Assembly: GCF_947500705.1 (NCBI RefSeq)
Contig: NZ_CANMSY010000015.1
Location: 1-45,984 of the forward strand
Direction of reading: 5' to 3'
Origin: an uncultured Brachybacterium sp.
Lineage (GTDB): Bacteria > Actinomycetota > Actinomycetes > Actinomycetales > Dermabacteraceae
DNA: 45,984 bases
Below, piece by piece: positions 45,911 through 45,984 of the stretch. Numbering within the stretch: position 1 is the stretch's first letter; each line of letters begins with the position of its first letter. The position numbers and the translations under genes were made by a program. The notes under the pieces were generated by a model, which did not search any database, had not been told where the DNA came from, and saw nothing but the letters and a program-made list of their open reading frames with translations.

Positions 45911-45984
45911 CGATCCCCTACGGGTCAGGATGAGTTGAGGCCGGTGGTTCATAGCAAGTCCGCCAGCGTGGGGCGTGAACCAGG
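45911..45984 (+). mobile_element. Left end of the second IS3-family copy
   Basis: Identical to 42631-42704. It includes the subterminal repeat core AGTTGAGGCCGGTGG and stops before orfA because the window ends. With bases 1-77 it represents one IS copy whose 1396 inner bases are absent from the window. Confidence 0.93.

Noticed and set aside
1-45984. CRISPR arrays, tRNA and rRNA genes
   Set aside because: No array of regularly spaced direct repeats with spacers and no tRNA or rRNA-like sequence was noticed on either strand.

Overview
The window looks like one high-GC actinobacterial (Actinomycetota) plasmid of about 46 kb, opened inside an insertion sequence. The support is strong GC codon bias, CmtR-type metal sensing, an Lsr2 C-terminal fragment, a TcpC/TcpE/VirB4-type Gram-positive transfer system, and ParA with a small ribbon-helix-helix ParB. 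The species cannot be fixed from sequence alone. Bases 1-77 repeat 44101-44177 and bases 45911-45984 repeat 42631-42704, so the two ends are the two tips of a second copy of the IS at about 42633-44175. If that copy is full length, a circle would be about 47.4 kb. Closing the circle restores an in-frame cadD gene: eight codons at 42609-42632 continue at base 78.

Layout. (1) 1-1183: rest of cadD and lspA, the tail of a cmtR-ctpG-cadD-lspA heavy-metal operon that starts at 40337. (2) 1397-7432, nearly all minus strand: ParA/ParB partition genes, an ArdC-like antirestriction gene and many small plasmid genes. Several are preceded by near-identical inverted-repeat promoter modules that share 9-bp units with the parA promoter. 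(3) 7445-23854, minus strand: a long, tightly overlapping operon holding small membrane peptides, a secreted nuclease, a second ParA/MinD-like ATPase, SSB and a conjugative type IV secretion system. The system includes a two-domain wall hydrolase, VirB6/TrbL, lipoprotein, VirB4, TcpE-like, TcpC/VirB8-like, VirD4/TraG and Replic_Relax proteins. (4) 23855-25765: a G-poor tract, a three-block giant inverted repeat and a winged-helix protein that is the best replication-initiator candidate. (5) 25766-30598: RHH regulator, zinc-ribbon protein, Lsr2 remnant, tyrosine recombinase, and two dif-like sites flanking a sensor kinase and a leaderless AAA ATPase. (6) 30724-39074: a defence island with a DUF262-HNH nuclease and EcoRI-like adenine methyltransferase, a MmeI-type remnant coupled to a wHTH/membrane protein, and an AAA ATPase with an unusual P-loop. 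Resolvase genes or remnants lie among them. (7) 39377-45984: DsbA/VKOR scar, cadmium/lead resistance operon, and an IS-bounded cargo with a chlorite-dismutase-family gene.

Together the genes describe a self-transmissible, partitioned resistance plasmid with anti-restriction on its leading-type small-gene region and a cargo island of anti-phage genes. The most interesting unexplained elements are the phased operator arrays (9 bp near parA, 8 bp near ssb), the giant hairpin beside the rep candidate, the DUF262-HNH/methyltransferase pair, and the two orphan defence-like genes at 33816-34751 and 35697-37886.
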